From Anaerolineae bacterium (GTDB lineage Bacteria; Chloroflexota; Anaerolineae; Anaerolineales; UBA4823), in NCBI GenBank assembly GCA_003130835.1, contig QEXX01000127.1:1-34623 (forward strand): a stretch of DNA of 34,623 nucleotides, in the 5' to 3' direction. The notes below the pieces were generated by a model, which was not told the DNA's origin, searched no databases, and saw only the letters and a program-made list of their open reading frames with translations. Shown in pieces: positions 33,847 to 34,623 of the stretch (positions are counted from its first letter, which is position 1; every line of letters begins with the position of its first letter). A program made the translations under genes and the position numbers.

Positions 33847-34074
33847 TTAGCCACCAATTTGAAAGATCAACGCAAATAGACGCGAGAAGATCAAGTCTAG
33901 GAAGCCCATGATAAGGCTCATCCCAAACGTCACAGCCAAAACGATGGCGGTCAGATTGATAGCCTCGCGCCGCGTTGGCCAGTTTACTTTTTTGAGCTCG
34001 CCACTCGTCTCACGGAAGTAACGCACAATCGCATTTGGTTGGCGACGCTCAAGACTTTTTTCTGCTTTTGCCAC
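33847..34074 (-). CDS. secE: Preprotein translocase subunit SecE
   Basis: 75 residues, the short single-helix form common outside enterobacteria. The amphipathic ETSGELKKVNWPTRREAI precedes one membrane helix (about 42-65). It clamps SecY in the translocon. The start is GTG, preceded by TGGAGG; an ATG two bases upstream is out of frame. Confidence 0.96.
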   Translation of the reverse strand: MAKAEKSLERRQPNAIVRYFRETSGELKKVNWPTRREAINLTAIVLAVTFGMSLIMGFLDLIFSRLFALIFQIGG

Positions 34075-34142
34075 ATTGACCTCCAGGTCAAGTATTTACG
34101 GACAAAACGCCGCCTGGAGAGACGGCGTTGTTTCTTGCAAGG

Positions 34143-34216
34143 CAGGCCAGGCAGGACTCGAACCCACAACCGCTCGTTTTGGAGACGAGAGCTCTACCAA
34201 ATTGAGCTACTGGCCT
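34143..34216 (-). tRNA. tRNA-Trp (anticodon CCA)
   Basis: The 74 bases on the minus strand fold as a full cloverleaf. The acceptor AGGCCAG/CTGGCCT has discriminator G, the D arm is GCTC/GAGC, the anticodon stem CTCGT/ACGAG holds loop CTCCAAA with anticodon CCA, and the T arm has TTCGAGT. The 3' CCA is not encoded. tRNA-Trp between rpmG and secE is a common bacterial arrangement. Confidence 0.96.
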
Positions 34217-34226
34217 GTGTGCGTCA

Positions 34227-34266
34227 CCGGGACGAGCATGCGATGGGCAACATCGCCTCGCCCCGG
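34227..34266 (-). other. Long hairpin between rpmG and tRNA-Trp
   Basis: A 10-bp outer stem (ccgggacgag with ctcgccccgg, one G-U in RNA) and a 6-bp inner stem (gcgatg / catcgc) are separated by a 3-base bulge. No U-run follows on the minus strand. It lies 10 bases after rpmG and 10 before the tRNA, so it may guide tRNA release from the mixed transcript. Confidence 0.65.
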
Positions 34267-34276
34267 CGCAATTGGA

Positions 34277-34444
34277 CTATTTCGTCTCGCGATGTAAAGT
34301 GTGCCGCCGGCAGCGAGGGCAAAACTTTTTCAATTCGATCCGCCCGGGATCGTTGCGGCGGTTTTTCTGCGTTGTATAGTTGCGTTCCTTGCACTCTGTG
34401 CACGCCATCGTAATAACGGGGCGAATGTCTTTCTTCGATGCCAT
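34277..34444 (-). CDS. rpmG: 50S ribosomal protein L33
   Basis: I translated this 55-residue frame by hand. It starts [19 protein letters not shown] and ends [10 protein letters not shown]. Two CxxC pairs (C15/C18 and C42/C45) mark the zinc-binding form of L33, a small protein near the ribosomal E site. [20 protein letters not shown] is the family core. It lies between tuf and tRNA-Trp, its usual place. Confidence 0.95.
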   Translation of the reverse strand: MASKKDIRPVITMACTECKERNYTTQKNRRNDPGRIELKKFCPRCRRHTLHRETK

Positions 34445-34481
34445 AGCTGATTAATTCATCTCGTTTGAGATGCTCTCCTTC

Positions 34482-34623
34482 TTAGTCCAAGATTTTGGTG
34501 ATCACGCCGGCGCCGACCGTCAGGCCGCCTTCACGGATGGCAAACTTCGAACCTTGCTCCAACGCCACCGGCACAATCAACTCCACTTCCAAGTTCACAT
34601 TGTCGCCCGGCATCACCATCTCC
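34482..34623 (-). CDS. tuf: Elongation factor Tu, C-terminal end only
   Basis: The last 46 or so codons lie in the window and the 5' part is outside it. The translation contains [20 protein letters not shown] and ends [17 protein letters not shown], the C-terminal domain of EF-Tu, the GTPase that delivers aminoacyl-tRNA. The stop TAA lies 37 bases ahead of rpmG. Confidence 0.95.
   Translation of the reverse strand, partial: EMVMPGDNVNLEVELIVPVALEQGSKFAIREGGLTVGAGVITKILD

Overview
The window looks like chromosome of an Anaerolineae-type member of the Chloroflexota (moderate confidence). The support is indirect: lipoprotein linkers rich in Thr-Pro or Thr-Glu-Ala-Pro right after the lipobox, a large secreted repeat protein ending in a FLPIINR tail, a PEP-synthase-like ATP-grasp protein beside dnaN, and many ABC-fed catabolic operons headed by GntR/UTRA regulators. 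No 16S gene is present, so this rests on gene style only. The window is densely coding. No stretch over 300 bases lacks a gene, and no phage, insertion sequence or CRISPR array is seen.

Region 1 (1-10943, all minus strand) is one long predicted operon. In transcription order it holds a GntR/UTRA regulator, a solute-binding lipoprotein, a 71-residue membrane protein, two different ABC ATPases, two permeases, a phosphate-binding-type TIM barrel of unknown function, an FGGY sugar/polyol kinase, an AraL/NagD-type HAD phosphatase, and a glycerol-1-phosphate-dehydrogenase-like enzyme cut by the window edge. The transporter resembles the glycerol importer GlpSTPQV of rhizobia. The phosphatase plus dehydrogenase pair mirrors araL-araM of Bacillus. 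Together they suggest uptake and phosphorylation of a small polyol or ketose, but the substrate is not visible.

Region 2 (11112-16450) holds dnaN, a PEP-synthase-like ATP-grasp protein with an unusual C-terminal domain, and a deoxynucleoside kinase, all on the plus strand. A degenerate GTPase-like membrane protein with a zinc ribbon converges on them. Region 3 (16661-19189) is a secreted 842-residue protein of about 14 propeller-like repeats, closed by a strong terminator.

Region 4 (19317-26429, minus) is a second GntR-headed ABC operon. A HutC-like regulator is followed by a branched-chain-amino-acid-type binding protein, LivH, LivM, LivG, LivF and, last, urocanate hydratase (hutU). It has a near-consensus promoter with a palindromic operator just downstream. 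It is probably for uptake and degradation of histidine, urocanate or a related compound. In both ABC operons a perfect 14-bp hairpin without a U-tract sits directly after the binding-protein gene.

Region 5 (26558-30526, minus) contains a lipoprotein cytochrome c, rpiA, rpe and an OmpR-type two-component pair. Region 6 (30614-34623, minus) is the tuf-rpmG-tRNA-Trp-secE-nusG-rplK-rplA-rplJ-rplL cluster. It carries candidate L1-binding leaders before rplK and rplA, an L10 leader with a terminator-like attenuator before rplJ, and a terminator after rplL. The usual rpoB-rpoC genes do not follow.
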